Assembly (NCBI GenBank): GCA_917880885.1
Contig: OU862906.1
Coordinates: 60,740,665 to 60,804,664 of the forward strand
Direction: 5' to 3'
Source: Limnephilus marmoratus
Lineage: Eukaryota > Arthropoda > Insecta > Trichoptera > Limnephilidae
Length of the DNA stretch: 64,000 nt
The notes beneath the pieces are model-generated. The model did no database searches. It was not told the origin of the DNA and saw nothing but the letters and a program-made list of their open reading frames with translations. The position numbers were made by a program, and so were the translations under genes. Shown here in pieces: positions 40,180 to 50,690 of the stretch. Every line of letters starts with the position of its first letter. Positions within the stretch are counted from its first letter, which is position 1.

Positions 40180-42921
40180 TTACTGCCCTGGTTGAGTATT
40201 TATGTTGGGCAGTGGAGTATTCATATATGTTTTTTTTTTCAGTTTAAATAAAATATTTTTTGAATAAAGTTTCTGTACATTGAAGACTTGAAAGTTATTA
40301 AATATTTCTTCCGACGGAGTTCTAAGCGGAACTTTCAGTATTGTCTTTAGTACTCCTTTTTGGGCTATATTGAGTCGCTCTGTGTGAGTGCTCAAGGCAG
40401 ACCCCCATCCAGTTATACCGTACTCTATTTGTGATTGACACAAAGCATAGTATACTTTTTTAATATCGTTTATGTTGAGGATATTACGAATGTTTCTAAA
40501 GAAGTATATGTACCTGCTTAGTTTTTTTGTAATTACGTCAATTTGTGAGTTCCATCGGAGATTATTATCAATTTCAATTCCAAGATATTTGATGCTTTTG
40601 GAGTGTGCTATAGTGGGACAGAGGCATGATAAGCCTTGATTTTGTTGATAAATTCCTTGGCATGTGTGTAATTTGAGATTTAAGTCCTCCGACGGCTGCC
40701 CTCTGGCTGTTATAGAAAATGTAAGATATTTTGTTTTATTAACATTAAGCGTGAGGGAGTTTCTTTTAAGCCAGGTTTGCAGGAGACTAAGCCCGTGTTC
40801 CGCTTCTTTGTAAGTATTTATCCAATCTTTTTCGTTAAATAAAATTACTGTGTCATCAGCAAAACTAATAATTTTTCCTCTTGTTTCTAGGTTACAGATG
40901 TCATTTATGTATATCAAAAACAATATTGGTCCTAGTACGCTTCCTTGCGGCACTCCATGGTTGATTAGGAGAGGTTCGCTTTTTCTCTTATTAATTTGAA
41001 CGCTCTGTGTACGCTCCATCATATAGCTTTTTAGCAAGTTTAGTGTTGTATTTGTCATACCAATTTTTGTAAGTTTAGCAAAAAGTATTTTGTGGTCTAT
41101 TGTATCAAAAGCCTTTTGTAAGTCTATGAAGATTGCCAAAGTTTTTTCTCCACTGTCTAAACTTTTAGTGATCATATCTGTAATTTTTTCTATGGCGTCA
41201 CTAGTACTTAAGTTCTCCCTAAAACCATACTGTGTTTCGGATAATATTTTATTGTCTTCTAAGTAGGATAAGAGTTGTTTTTTCAATATTCTCTCCAATA
41301 TTTTTGAAAATGTGTTGAGTAGGCTTATTGGTCGGTAATTGTTTATGTCATTTTTACATCCTTGTTTAAAAATTGGTATAACAGTAGCTTTTTTGATAGC
41401 CGTAGGGAATATGCTTTCAGTTATAGACAGGTTGACTAAGTATGTTAGAGGTACGATAAGTTCTTTACAGAGAAATTTTATTGCATTGGTTGTGATTAAG
41501 TCCTCCCCCGAAGAAACATTTGATTTTAGAGAAGAAATTGTGTTTTTGATATCATCAGCTGTAATTTGATTAAACTCGAGTTTCTTTCCTTGTTCAGGGA
41601 GTTCATTTATTAGTATAGCGTCATTACATTGTGTAGCTTGCTTTGCTAGATTTGATCCTATATTTATGAAAAATTTATTGACGTATTCAAGAATTTGGTC
41701 AGGATTATCAGCGTATGTCCTTGGGACATTGTTTATATTCAGCACGTCAATTGATGTCATGGTAGCAGATTTAGAACTGGTTATTTCATTAATTATTTGC
41801 CACATTTTCCGGGGATTTTGTTTACAATCTACAATTTTTTTCTTGTAGTAGGTTTCTTTTGTATACGTAATAACTTTTTTGCAAATGTTTCTATATCTTT
41901 TGTAGAATCTTAACATGTGTATATCGTATGGATTTTTTTTTAGTTTCTTGTGTAACTCGTCTCTTTTTCTTATGCAGTTTATAACATTCTGTGTAATCCA
42001 TGGTTTAATGTGTACATTTTTATGTGAGATTTTCTTAATAATTTTTGTGGTATTAGAGAGAATATTATTCTGAAAGAGTTCTATGAAGAAATTCCATGCA
42101 TCATTTGCATTGTTCATACTTTGCAGTTTTTTCCAATCGGTACATTGTAGATTATGTTTAATGTCATTCCAGTTTATTTCAGTTTTTTCTATTGTTTGTG
42201 GTCTTTTCTTGATTTTATTTGACTTGTTTATTTTTATTGAAAGTATAGTTGTATAATGATCTGTTATAGTTGAGTTAAATACAATAGTTTGAGTAATATC
42301 TTTTGTTTTACTAATTATATGATCTATGCAACTTTCAGTGCTGTCCACTTTTCGAGTAGGTACATTTATTAAGCTTACCAGTCCATGGGATGCTAGCATC
42401 TGCAGATATTGAATTCTCTTGGGATGTCCATTTTCTAGGATATTTATATTTACATCTCCAATAAAAAATATGTTTTTCGTGTCTTTTAGAAGGCAGAGTT
42501 CCTCGTCTACGGATTTAAGGAATGGGTCGATGTTTCTTGTTGAAGGCGATCGGTAGATTGCTAATATAGCCTTTTCTTTTCCGATTTTAATTTTTAGACA
42601 TTCGGCATCTGTGATAATAATTTCCTCAACTTCGGCTTTTATTTCGTTTTTAATGTATATAATTACACCATCGTTTTGTCTTTTGTTATTCAAACTTGAG
42701 TAGGTGGTATATCCAGCTATTTCCAAATGCATGTATTTATGATTTATCCAACATTCAGTAAGTATTATTATGTGCAGATTAACTTTTAAATATTTCAGTA
42801 AAATTTTTAATTCATCAAATTTTTTTCTGATGCTTCTTATGTTTTTGTGCAATATATTAAAAGAGTTGTTGTTTATCATTGATAGGTCACTTGGTTCCGA
42901 GGTTAGTATAGTGTCAGTCAT
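40180..42921 (-). CDS. LINE ORF2: AP endonuclease plus reverse transcriptase, CR1/L2 group
   Basis: 913 codons, intact. The AP-type endonuclease (about 1-230) shows FNILHKNIRSIRKKFDEL, ILTECW, NDGVIIYI, YRSPST, FFIGDVNI, CIDHI and ITDHY, i.e. the catalytic N, E, Y, D..N and final SDH-like positions. The RT (about 430-740) shows NYRPISLLNTFSKILERILK, IFIDLQKAFDTIDHKI (motif A), GVPQGSVLGPILFLIYINDI and SFADDTVILF (catalytic FADD), then KYLGIEIDNNLRW and a thumb with IEYGITGWGSA. The last 12-15 codons come from a shift at a ten-A run at 40231-40240. The conserved continuation lies in another frame for about 85 codons. The protein makes the target nick and reverse-transcribes its own RNA. Clade is judged from motif style (CR1/L2/Crack-like), not from a tree. 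Confidence 0.9.
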   Translation of the reverse strand: MTDTILTSEPSDLSMINNNSFNILHKNIRSIRKKFDELKILLKYLKVNLHIIILTECWINHKYMHLEIAGYTTYSSLNNKRQNDGVIIYIKNEIKAEVEEIIITDAECLKIKIGKEKAILAIYRSPSTRNIDPFLKSVDEELCLLKDTKNIFFIGDVNINILENGHPKRIQYLQMLASHGLVSLINVPTRKVDSTESCIDHIISKTKDITQTIVFNSTITDHYTTILSIKINKSNKIKKRPQTIEKTEINWNDIKHNLQCTDWKKLQSMNNANDAWNFFIELFQNNILSNTTKIIKKISHKNVHIKPWITQNVINCIRKRDELHKKLKKNPYDIHMLRFYKRYRNICKKVITYTKETYYKKKIVDCKQNPRKMWQIINEITSSKSATMTSIDVLNINNVPRTYADNPDQILEYVNKFFINIGSNLAKQATQCNDAILINELPEQGKKLEFNQITADDIKNTISSLKSNVSSGEDLITTNAIKFLCKELIVPLTYLVNLSITESIFPTAIKKATVIPIFKQGCKNDINNYRPISLLNTFSKILERILKKQLLSYLEDNKILSETQYGFRENLSTSDAIEKITDMITKSLDSGEKTLAIFIDLQKAFDTIDHKILFAKLTKIGMTNTTLNLLKSYMMERTQSVQINKRKSEPLLINHGVPQGSVLGPILFLIYINDICNLETRGKIISFADDTVILFNEKDWINTYKEAEHGLSLLQTWLKRNSLTLNVNKTKYLTFSITARGQPSEDLNLKLHTCQGIYQQNQGLSCLCPTIAHSKSIKYLGIEIDNNLRWNSQIDVITKKLSRYIYFFRNIRNILNINDIKKVYYALCQSQIEYGITGWGSALSTHTERLNIAQKGVLKTILKVPLRTPSEEIFNNFQVFNVQKLYSKNILFKLKKKTYMNTPLPNINTQPGQ

Positions 42922-42964
42922 TTTTTTACTTTAATTCATAAATGTTGTTTCGAAGTGCCTTTTT

Positions 42965-43303
42965 TTACACAATATTTTTAATATCATCTATATGTTTGAT
43001 GTAGATTATTTTTTCGTTTGGCATTTTTCGAGTCATTATTTTTCCATCTTTACACCAAACGTAAGAATAGTTTTTTTCTTTGGCAGCTTTTTTGGTTTTC
43101 CAGAGCAGTTCCTTTTGATATGGGCTCAATTCTTCTGCAATATAGATTGTTTCAGTAGTGATGTCTTCTATATCTTCATACTTAATATTTTTCCTTTTAG
43201 AGATTAGATTGTCTCTAGTCGTTTTTTCAGCAAATTCCACTAGCAGTTTTGGTGGCGCATTGTTTCTTCTATCAGGAGTCCTTTTTACTTTGGCTTCAAT
43301 TTA
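42965..43303 (-). pseudogene. LINE ORF1 C-terminal part
   Basis: Open minus frame whose last residues, LSPYQKELLWKTKKAAKEKN then YVWCKDGKIMTRK and IIYIKHIDDI, match the C-terminal nucleic-acid-binding region of CR1/L2-type ORF1 proteins (L...LL..AK...K...Y.VW..nG.I..RK...I.I...DL). It is upstream of ORF2 in the normal order. The 5' part is truncated near 43303. Confidence 0.7.
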
Positions 43304-43390
43304 TTTATGACACTGTCGTTGATTAACAAAAGAATTTCGGACCTTTTTACCCCAGACGTGAATCAAATAGCAAGCAACATTGGCCCATTC

Positions 43391-43516
43391 AGACGATTCA
43401 ATTTTAGATGATCAACTCTGTTGCATGGCACTTGAAAGCTTATTGACAAGTGTGAAAACCCTTTCAACAAAGTTGATCATGTTTTGAGTTGAACATCTAA
43501 AGTTGAAAGTCCGTCT
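43391..43516. mobile_element. short MITE with 25-30 bp inverted ends
   Basis: The left end AGACGATTCAATTTTAGATG / ATCAACTC is mirrored at the right by GAGTTGAACATCTAAAGTTG / AAAGTCCGTCT. The 126-bp element also has an internal TTCAAC/GTTGA arrangement like the one at 28850-29000. No target duplication was defined. Confidence 0.5.
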
Positions 43517-43717
43517 ACTTAAGTCTAGTCGTCGTTCGAGTTTCACACCAATTCAACACTCATTATTCAACTCGCTTGCGATTTTTAATTCCCTGTGGGT
43601 GAAGGCAGAAGTTAGATGTACCTAAAAGCATTGCTTCTTAAAAAAATGTCTGAAATGGTCGGGTGATGTGATATTTAGATTTATCGATCTGTACCAAAGC
43701 CAAACAACAACAGTTTG

Positions 43718-43895
43718 AGGGGACAAATGCTAGGGGACGCCCACGCCGAGAGTACCTGGAGGACCTGCTGGTGGACGTGCGCTGCTCATCATATGCAGAA
43801 TTCAAAAGAGCCGCACAAGACAGGGAAGAGTGGAAGAAACGAATAGATGAAATTGCTGCAAACCAATCCCAGGATTGAAACCAGAGAGAGAGAGA
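43718..43895 (+). mobile_element. RTE-like LINE 3' fragment
   Basis: Translates to GTNARGRPRREYLEDLLVDV, then FKRAAQDREEWKKRIDEIAA, and ends with CAATCCCAGGATTGAAACC plus (AG)n. Almost the same as the 3' end of the copy at 31466-32460. Truncated to about 178 bp. Confidence 0.75.
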
Positions 43896-44244
43896 CCAAA
43901 GCCATCCCTGATTTCGGGATCAAAAGCAAGATTTGTAGAAAAATAGAAACATTAATTTTTTTAAATTTATTTATTTATTTATCTATAATAAAATATATTT
44001 ACAATGGTTTTATTTGTATGCCTGTCTCACTAGGGTATACCTGTGTCGAGACATAATAATATTATGTTGCAGGATTGATTCCGGTAGACAAAAAATAAGG
44101 CATTCAGAATTATGGATAAGAAGAAATTAGGATTAGTAATGAAAGCAAAAAAGAGTGGAGACGTGAAATCTCCCGTTGCCATTTCTCAATTTATTTGTAA
44201 TTTTTTGTGTACGATATTTTTTAACGCTGCTCGAAACAGTAGGT

Positions 44245-44376
44245 ATCCTTTTTCGTTATTTGTTTTTGAGGTGTTATGCCGTGTTGCGCTACCTTGTTCT
44301 TTAGCAAGTGTTTCGGACATCGTTGCAGTGTCTATCATCAGGGCATAACACCTTAAAAACAAATAACGAAAATGCT
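44245..44376. repeat. stem-loop, about 28-bp arms
   Basis: TTTCGTTATTTGTTTTT plus AGGTGTTATGCC at 44250-44282 is mirrored by GGCATAACACCTTAAAAAC plus AAATAACGAAA at 44341-44373, with a loop of about 58 bp. A small MITE or a hairpin remnant. Confidence 0.6.
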
Positions 44377-45423
44377 TTTGGCCGTGAAAATCTTAGAACG
44401 TATCAGTAGGTATCCTGTTTTTGAAATTTATCTTAATTTTTGAAAGGTATAAATTACATGGGTGTGGGCGTTTGCTCCACCCTGGCTGGCCGATGCATGA
44501 CCGGCATGTCGACCGAGTCGCGTTTTCAAATTTACAGCACCACATAGGATGGTTTTTCCTTCTTGCATTCATATTCTTTTTATTCAAAGTGCCTAAAGCA
44601 TGAATATTTTGTAGTTGCCTACATTTTTCCGGTACCTACTCTAGATTTTCGCCGAAATGTATGTACGCGCATAACTTCCGAATGACTGCACCAAAATGGA
44701 AAATTCTTTTTTTGTTGTGTTCGTTATTGTCAGGACAAGGTTTGTATGAAAGACAATTAAAAAAAAATCAAACAATTTTTTTTTTTAATGTCATAATATG
44801 AAAAGTTAGTGCGTGAATGAGACAGAAGACTATGAGAGATCTTCAGTATGTTGACAAAAGGTTTGTATTAAAAAAATAAAAATTAAAAATTAAACAGAAT
44901 TTTTTTATAATCTCATAGGTTTATTTTTTTAATATCATAAAATATGAAAAGTGAGTGAGTGAATGAGACGGAAGACTGTGGGAGATCTTCAATATATTGA
45001 CACAAAATAACACATTGACGTTTAGTTACTCAGTCAGCAGTTGATAAATTCAAACAGATTATACGCCATAATGTCAATCTATTCATACTGTCAATATGGT
45101 GACATTAATTCATACACAACAATTACCGCTTTTTTGGAAACAGCAAAAAAAATGCCACCAGTGAGGCGTCAAAATATCGGTCGGCATACGCATAACGCAA
45201 GTTGAATTCACAATCTTCGAGGTAATGAGACTAAAGAGAGTTGGCAGCGTTTGGAGGCAAATACATAGAATGAGAATTTCTCAAGCGAGATCTTTCGCGA
45301 CTCCTGAAGAACCCATACCATCGACTTCAAGCGAGAGACAACAAAACATAACAATTACCTATGAACGTTTGGCTTTCAGATATTATGATACAACAGTAGA
45401 TTACGCCGGTCGATTTTGGAACA

Positions 45424-45789
45424 ATGAGCACTATTTGTCAATATTGCAATGCTTTGAAGTTTCAATTCGAATCGCCAGGATTATGTTGTGCGAATGGAAA
45501 GGTCAAATTAACAAAACTGACGACGCCACCTGAACCAAAGAATTCATTACTTTCAGGGCAAGAACCTCTATCAAAGAATTTCTTGCAGAATATTCAAAAT
45601 TACAACAGTGTGTTCCAAATGACATCATTTGGTGCAAATACAATTGAAGAACATGGTTTCAATCCAACTTTTAATGTATTTTTTTTATTCGGTGACACAC
45701 ACTATTCACATCCATTGCAACATAAACCTATATATATGGAAATTCTATTGAGGCTCATAAATGAAGATTTTTTAACCCTAGAAAAATAA
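45424..45789 (+). pseudogene. Helitron Rep/helicase protein, N-terminal fragment
   Basis: 121 codons starting STICQYCNALKFQFESPGLC, with CC..GKVKLT..TTPPEP, LSGQEPLSKNFLQNIQNYN and VFQMTSFGAN...HGFNPTF. This is the conserved cysteine-containing region that precedes the Rep domain in animal Helitron proteins. The frame decays after about residue 88. An upstream frame at 45225-45533 overlaps it and is likely the preceding part, shifted by one base. Confidence 0.7.
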
Positions 45790-46108
45790 TCATATTTTGA
45801 TGTACGGTAAAATTGACGCATGAGTTTTCACTCGCTGTAATATTTTATTAAGAGCCACTAACCAGCAAGCGGTCGAAAATTCAAAATTCGTCGAAAGATG
45901 TTCTTACGATCGTACAGGGCGGTTCCAATGAGAAAGATTGATTATTCTCCCTACCACTTTTTTTTAAATAACTCAATATCGATTTTACGTCCTATTATAC
46001 AAAAAATAAAAATATTTTCTCATAATTTAAAACAAAACTTTACCAGATAAAAGAACAATCTTTCGAAATCAATAGAAGTTTTTGCGGAAAAGAGTCAAGA
46101 CGGCTAAA

Positions 46109-46770
46109 TCTATATTAATCTATATCTATATCTATCTATATTAATAATAATGAATCGTCGAAATGTATGTACGCCGTATGTATGTATAACTTCCGAACGA
46201 CTGCACCAAATTGGATAATTCTTTTTTTGTTGTGTTCGTTATTATCACGACAAGGTTTATATAAAACTACTGGTGAGCTCTGGCATTATGAATTTGTATA
46301 AAAATGAATCGCCCAAATGTATGTACGCTCATAACTTCCGAACGACTGCACCAAATTGGAAAATTCTTTTTTGGTTGTGTTCGTTATTGTCTCTTGAGCT
46401 CTGGCATTATAAAATTTGTATAAAAATTGCAATATGTGGCACGCGAGCTGTTTGAAAACTAAATACACCCGGAAATAATTTATGGACCGCGTGAGGGTTG
46501 GGGTAAGGGGGTGGGCGGGGGATGGGGGTACGGGAACCAGGGAGGAGGGAGGGGAACCTGGAAGGGAGGAGGGGAACTCGGGAGGGGAAGGGGGGAGCGG
46601 AGTGGGGAGAGGAAAGATGGAGGAGGCGGAGTGGAAACGCGAGAGGTGAAAAGGATGCGGGAGAGGAATGGGAGGGGGCGGAAGGGGAACGGGTCGAATG
46701 GGAAAGGACACGCAGGGAGAAACAATTTCTTTATTAAATGGCATAGCAACGCATGCCGGGTACCAGCTAG
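46109..46770 (+). mobile_element. short non-autonomous Helitron, purine-rich core
   Basis: Starts A|TCTATATTAATC and ends in a hairpin GGCATAGCAACGCATGCC, then GGGTACCAGCTAG|T, exactly the expected Helitron arrangement between A and T. The 5' part has two copies of the AACTTCCGAACGACTGCACC block. A purine-rich G/A tract of about 240 bp (46495-46730) follows. A sister element with the same 3' half is at 61197-61873. Confidence 0.75.
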
Positions 46771-47560
46771 TTTTATTTAAAAATGATTGACATTTCCCAT
46801 TTTATCTGGTTATTCCCTCTTAAGTTAATTGATTTGAGTAAACCAATCGGTATTATTTTATTACAAACAAATGAAATAAGAAATATGATATTTTGTGAAT
46901 ATATTATATTTATTTGTTTTATGGAAAAAAACAAAAAGTGAAACTTTTTCAATAATCAACCATACTTGAATTTTTTTTTTCTCAAATCACTTATTTTTTA
47001 CAAATAATTAGCCATTTTGACTAATGTACTAAATAATTAATATATATTATATTTAATAATAGCATATAGTTGTACAAAAATACATCAGATACATCTCTGG
47101 AACGAATCAATATTATGCTTTTTGACTCATGCGGTGCATGCGGTCGTCATATCTCAAAATTGGTGACACCTACCTCAGCCACGCGTGCGCCCCACGGAAG
47201 GCTCAAGCAGCAAGTGAGATGTCTGAAAAGCACAGCGATGGAATCACACTAATTTGAACGAGAGTGCAATAATTCTAACACGCATGCGTAATTTTTCCGT
47301 AGACTATCTTTCCAGGGTTAAAAATATTTTTCTTATGTTCAATATTACAGATTCAAAACAAATTCACCATCGTGCAGGAGCATTGTTGCCATCAATTGAT
47401 AGTGAAATTCTGAAGCTGAAGTAAATCAACGCTGTGCACCAAATCGTTCAGCTAGGAGAGAGATCATCATAGAGCTGCAACAACTGTTACATGAACATAA
47501 TCAGTTGATCCAATTGTTCAAAGCAGCCTTAGATATGATTCCATCGGACATCATAAAATA

Positions 47561-48097
47561 GTGATCAGAGCAGACAAAAGACCTGCAGGAGAGCGTGAGA
47601 GACGCTTCAACGCACCAATGTTAAACGAAGTTGCCATTGTGGTTGTTGGAAAGAATATGGAGTCTCGCGACATTGTAATTAAACGACTTGATGGTGGCAA
47701 CCTTCAGCGTATTAGCGAAACACATCGGCGCACAAACGAGCATTAGAGGCACTCGATCGAACACTAAGAGATTTGCATAGCAATCAGAACCTCTTCGGAG
47801 GCGCGATGATTCTACTGGAGGCTGGAGATTTTCGCCAAACGCTGCCAGTCATTTCCAGATCATCAACTGCTGATGAAATAAACGCTTGCTTGATGGCATC
47901 AAATTTATAAGATGTGCAAATGCATTATTAGACATTGGCAATGGGAAAATTCCTGTTTCCCAAATATTAGTGTGAATTATAGAAACCATGCATGGTTGAG
48001 CGAACGAGCCATTTTAGCAGCGAAAAATAAGGATGTAGAAGATTTAAATATGAAATTCAGAATCAAATTGATGGACAAGTGCATTCATTTAAGTTGA
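47561..48097 (+). pseudogene. Helitron helicase, middle fragments
   Basis: Reads RADKRPAGERERRFNAPMLN, then VAIVVVGKNMESRDIVIKRL and LDGGNLQRISETHR in one frame. After a deletion it continues as ALDRTLRDLHSNQNLFGGAM, then LLEAGDFRQTLPVISRSSTA and DEINACL in another frame. The GDFRQTLPVI block is the Helitron helicase DEAD-like motif II/III region. The ATP-binding GxGKT loop is missing here, apparently lost in the deletion. Confidence 0.75.
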
Positions 48098-48576
48098 TCG
48101 ATACCATTATCGATCCAAATGAAGGAGTCAATTATCCTACTGAATTCCTAAATTCATTGAATTTGCCAGGATTACTGCCACACAATTTACAACTCAAGGT
48201 TGGCTCGGTGATAATTATGTTACGCAATCTAAATCAGCCAAAATTGTGCAATGGAACAAGACTCGCAGTTAAAAAAATTATGAAAAATTTGATTGAAGTT
48301 ACTATAATCATAGGAAAATTCAAAGGCGAGAATGTGCTTATTCCCAGAATACCACTAATGCCAACTGACTTTCCTTTCGAATTTAAACGTGTCCAGTTTT
48401 CAATGCGCCTTGCATTCGCAATGTCAATTAATAAATCCCAAGGCCAATCGTTAGAAGTGTGTGGAATAAACCTTGAATTGCGGTGTTTTTCGCATGGGCA
48501 GTTAGTTGAACGTTGCGTTTCCGAGAGTCGGCAAACCATCGGCGCTATTTGTTTTCTATCTAGAAGGAAAAACTAA
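48079..48576 (+). pseudogene. Helitron helicase C-terminus
   Basis: 165 codons: NYPTEFLNSLNLPGLLPHNL, LKVGSVIIMLRNLNQPKLCN, GTRLAVKKIM, VLIPRIPLMP, FEFKRVQFSMRLAFAMSINK, then SQGQSLEVCGINL and FSHGQLVERC. These are the PIF1-like helicase C-terminal motifs (V and VI) of Helitrons, where the consensus is FAMTINKAQGQS. The final VACSRVG segment is altered to VERCVSESR. Confidence 0.8.
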
Positions 48577-50351
48577 AAATATTGTACATTACAAGGCATT
48601 GCAATAGTTATGATCGAATAATTTCATTGTAATTTAATTTTATTTTATGGTCGGATTGTAAACGGAAGATTTTGTCTTATTTTTTGTGATTAAGATGAAG
48701 TCATAGTAAATAATGCAAAATCATATGTTTTTGTTTTGAAAATTTGATCGCTTAGAAGTATTGTAGATGCTTCAATTAAATACTGCGTGTAGAACATACC
48801 TTAAAAATATCGGTCACTTTTTTTATAAGTTTTTTAATAAGCCTATAAAAAAATAAAGTGTAAGGTCTAAAAAACACACTTTCAAGTCCAAACTCTCCTA
48901 TTTATAAACCCCTTTTCGGATATGGTTTTATTGTGTAATGTGGCAAATTCAGTTAATTTTATAATAATCGCAAAAAAAGTTGATATTTACACCCAATCTT
49001 CCCAAAATAAAATAAAATATGCATTTTCGCGTTGATATTTTACAATACGGCCGATAGTCGACGAATTCGGTTATTCAAAGTGACCCCTATGGCGTCCACC
49101 GAAGAACTACTGTCCACGGCACAGTAGTGAACTAGTGGATCGCCTTAAGTACGTAAATCTTTCGATATATGGAATTATTGATAATCCAACTGATTTGAAT
49201 TTACCGGAAGTGTTACATTTCCTTAGTCCGCGAATGTACACCACCCGTGTGAAGCCGAGTCGGGCATGAATAGTACAAGTCTTTCGGGAATTTCTAATAA
49301 AACAACGAAAATAAATATATGGCGGTACGAAGTTCGCCGGGTCAGCTAGTAATATGACATAATCCCAATGACAAATAAAATAAAGACGGTGAAAGATAAT
49401 AAGACAAATCATGGTAAATATTTAATTATTTATGCATTAAACCGCTTACTCGTTAATACAGAATATTTTTTATTCCAACAGATTTAGCTTTATTATTTCG
49501 AAAAGTAAGAATTTATGTCGGGGGAGACCAAAAAACAAGCAAAAAATATGCATTTAACATTTCAATTTTGTTAAAATTAATTCACTTACGCGGTAACGCC
49601 ATTGTTTATTCATCGTTTTTATTTTAATATTTCATTGACAATCTATCAATGTGCCAATCACAGAAAAAATATTTTTGCGTAAAACAAAGTGAATGCATTA
49701 TCGACAAGTTTGTATTTGTAACAGTAAAACATGGAAAGAAATGTATTAGAAAAATTACACAAACCCGTCAGACCATTGATTCCCAAAGTGGGGGGCGCGC
49801 CCCCCTAGGGGGGCGCGAAGACATGTACAGGGGGGCGTGGGCGGCGGTTATCACTACGGTCGCCCGCCTGCGCCCACGCTACTGTACGCACCTCACTTCC
49901 CGCACCGCACGCGCCTAGCGAACACGTTTGTTAGAGTAGAGAGTGCCAGGTTATTACATCTATTTCGCCATGAACTCGACGAAAAAACGCAAATATAATA
50001 ATGTTTATATTAAATATAATCATTATTATATTGGCCAAAAAGCCATGCTATTGGAGAAACGCTTGTTAAACCCAGCTTACTGAAAGCAGCGAATATCGTT
50101 CTTGGACTAGAAAGTAAACAAAAAATTTCACAAATACTCTTTCTGACAACACTGTGAAACGTCGCATTAATGATATTGCTGAAGATATAAAAATCAGGTA
50201 GTGGAGGCCGTGAAAGAATCAAGTTTTTTTTAAATACAATTGGATGAGAGTGCCGATGTTGCGCGATGTTGTCAACTGCTAGTTTTCGTTCGATATATAC
50301 AAAACAAAACAATCAAAGACGATTTGCTGGACTTCGAAAGCAATTGACATA

Positions 50352-50690
50352 ATGACAGCAATCTCTGAATTCTTTGATAAACATGAACTGTCATGGAAAA
50401 AGTTGATAGGCATATGCACAGACGGCGCTCCGGCAATGCTTAGATCTCTTTCAGGATTCGTACAGTTGGTCAAAGAAAAAAATCCCAACGTAATTTCTAT
50501 TCACTGTTTTATACACCGTCAAGCCTTGGCAACTAAAACACTTTCAAACGAACTCTACGACGCGACGTCTTGAAATTATGCATTAAAATTGTAAATTATG
50601 TTAAAAAGAGTGCACTAAATACGCGACTTTTTACGGCTCTCTGTGAAGATTTGGGCACAGAACACAAGACATTGTTCATAATCATCATCA
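50352..50690 (+). pseudogene. hAT transposase (ZBED5/FAM200-like), central part 1
   Basis: Translates to ISEFFDKHELSWKKLIGICT, DGAPAMLRSLSGFVQLVKEK, IHCFIHRQALATKTLSNEL, then, one base out of frame, LCIKIVNYVKKSALNTRLFT and ALCEDLGTEH. The CTDGAPAM and HC.IHR.ALA.KTL motifs define this hAT group; D of CTDG is a catalytic residue. The protein stops where the LINE was inserted. Confidence 0.8.

Larger units (their letters stand above)
39940..43305 (-). mobile_element. CR1-like LINE, long copy with partial ORF1 and full ORF2
   Basis: On the minus strand: the C-terminus of ORF1 (43303-42965), a 43-bp gap, a complete ORF2 (42921-40180) and about 240 bp of frame-shifted C-terminus and 3' UTR. It is truncated at the 5' side inside ORF1. 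At the 3' side the match to the copy at 22903-24183 stops at about 39945, and the TAAA tail is missing. It is nearly identical to the other copy, so both are young. Confidence 0.85.
44640..49349 (+). mobile_element. decayed autonomous Helitron with a nested Helitron
   Basis: The 5' side (TCTAGATTTTCGCCGAAATG, then TATGTACGCGCATAACTTCC) and the 3' end (hairpin GGCGGTACGAAGTTCGCC, then GGGTCAGCTAG|T) are Helitron termini. Inside, in order, are an N-terminal fragment (45424-45789), helicase fragments (47561-47746, about 47747-48097) and the helicase C-terminus (48079-48576). Much of the Rep/HUH domain is gone, with deletions and frameshifts between pieces. A second, non-autonomous Helitron is inserted at 46109-46770. 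Confidence 0.8.

Noticed and set aside
46286..46780. Several 70-150 codon frames on both strands of the purine-rich Helitron core
   Set aside because: Open in many frames only because stop codons are rare in a G/A-only tract.
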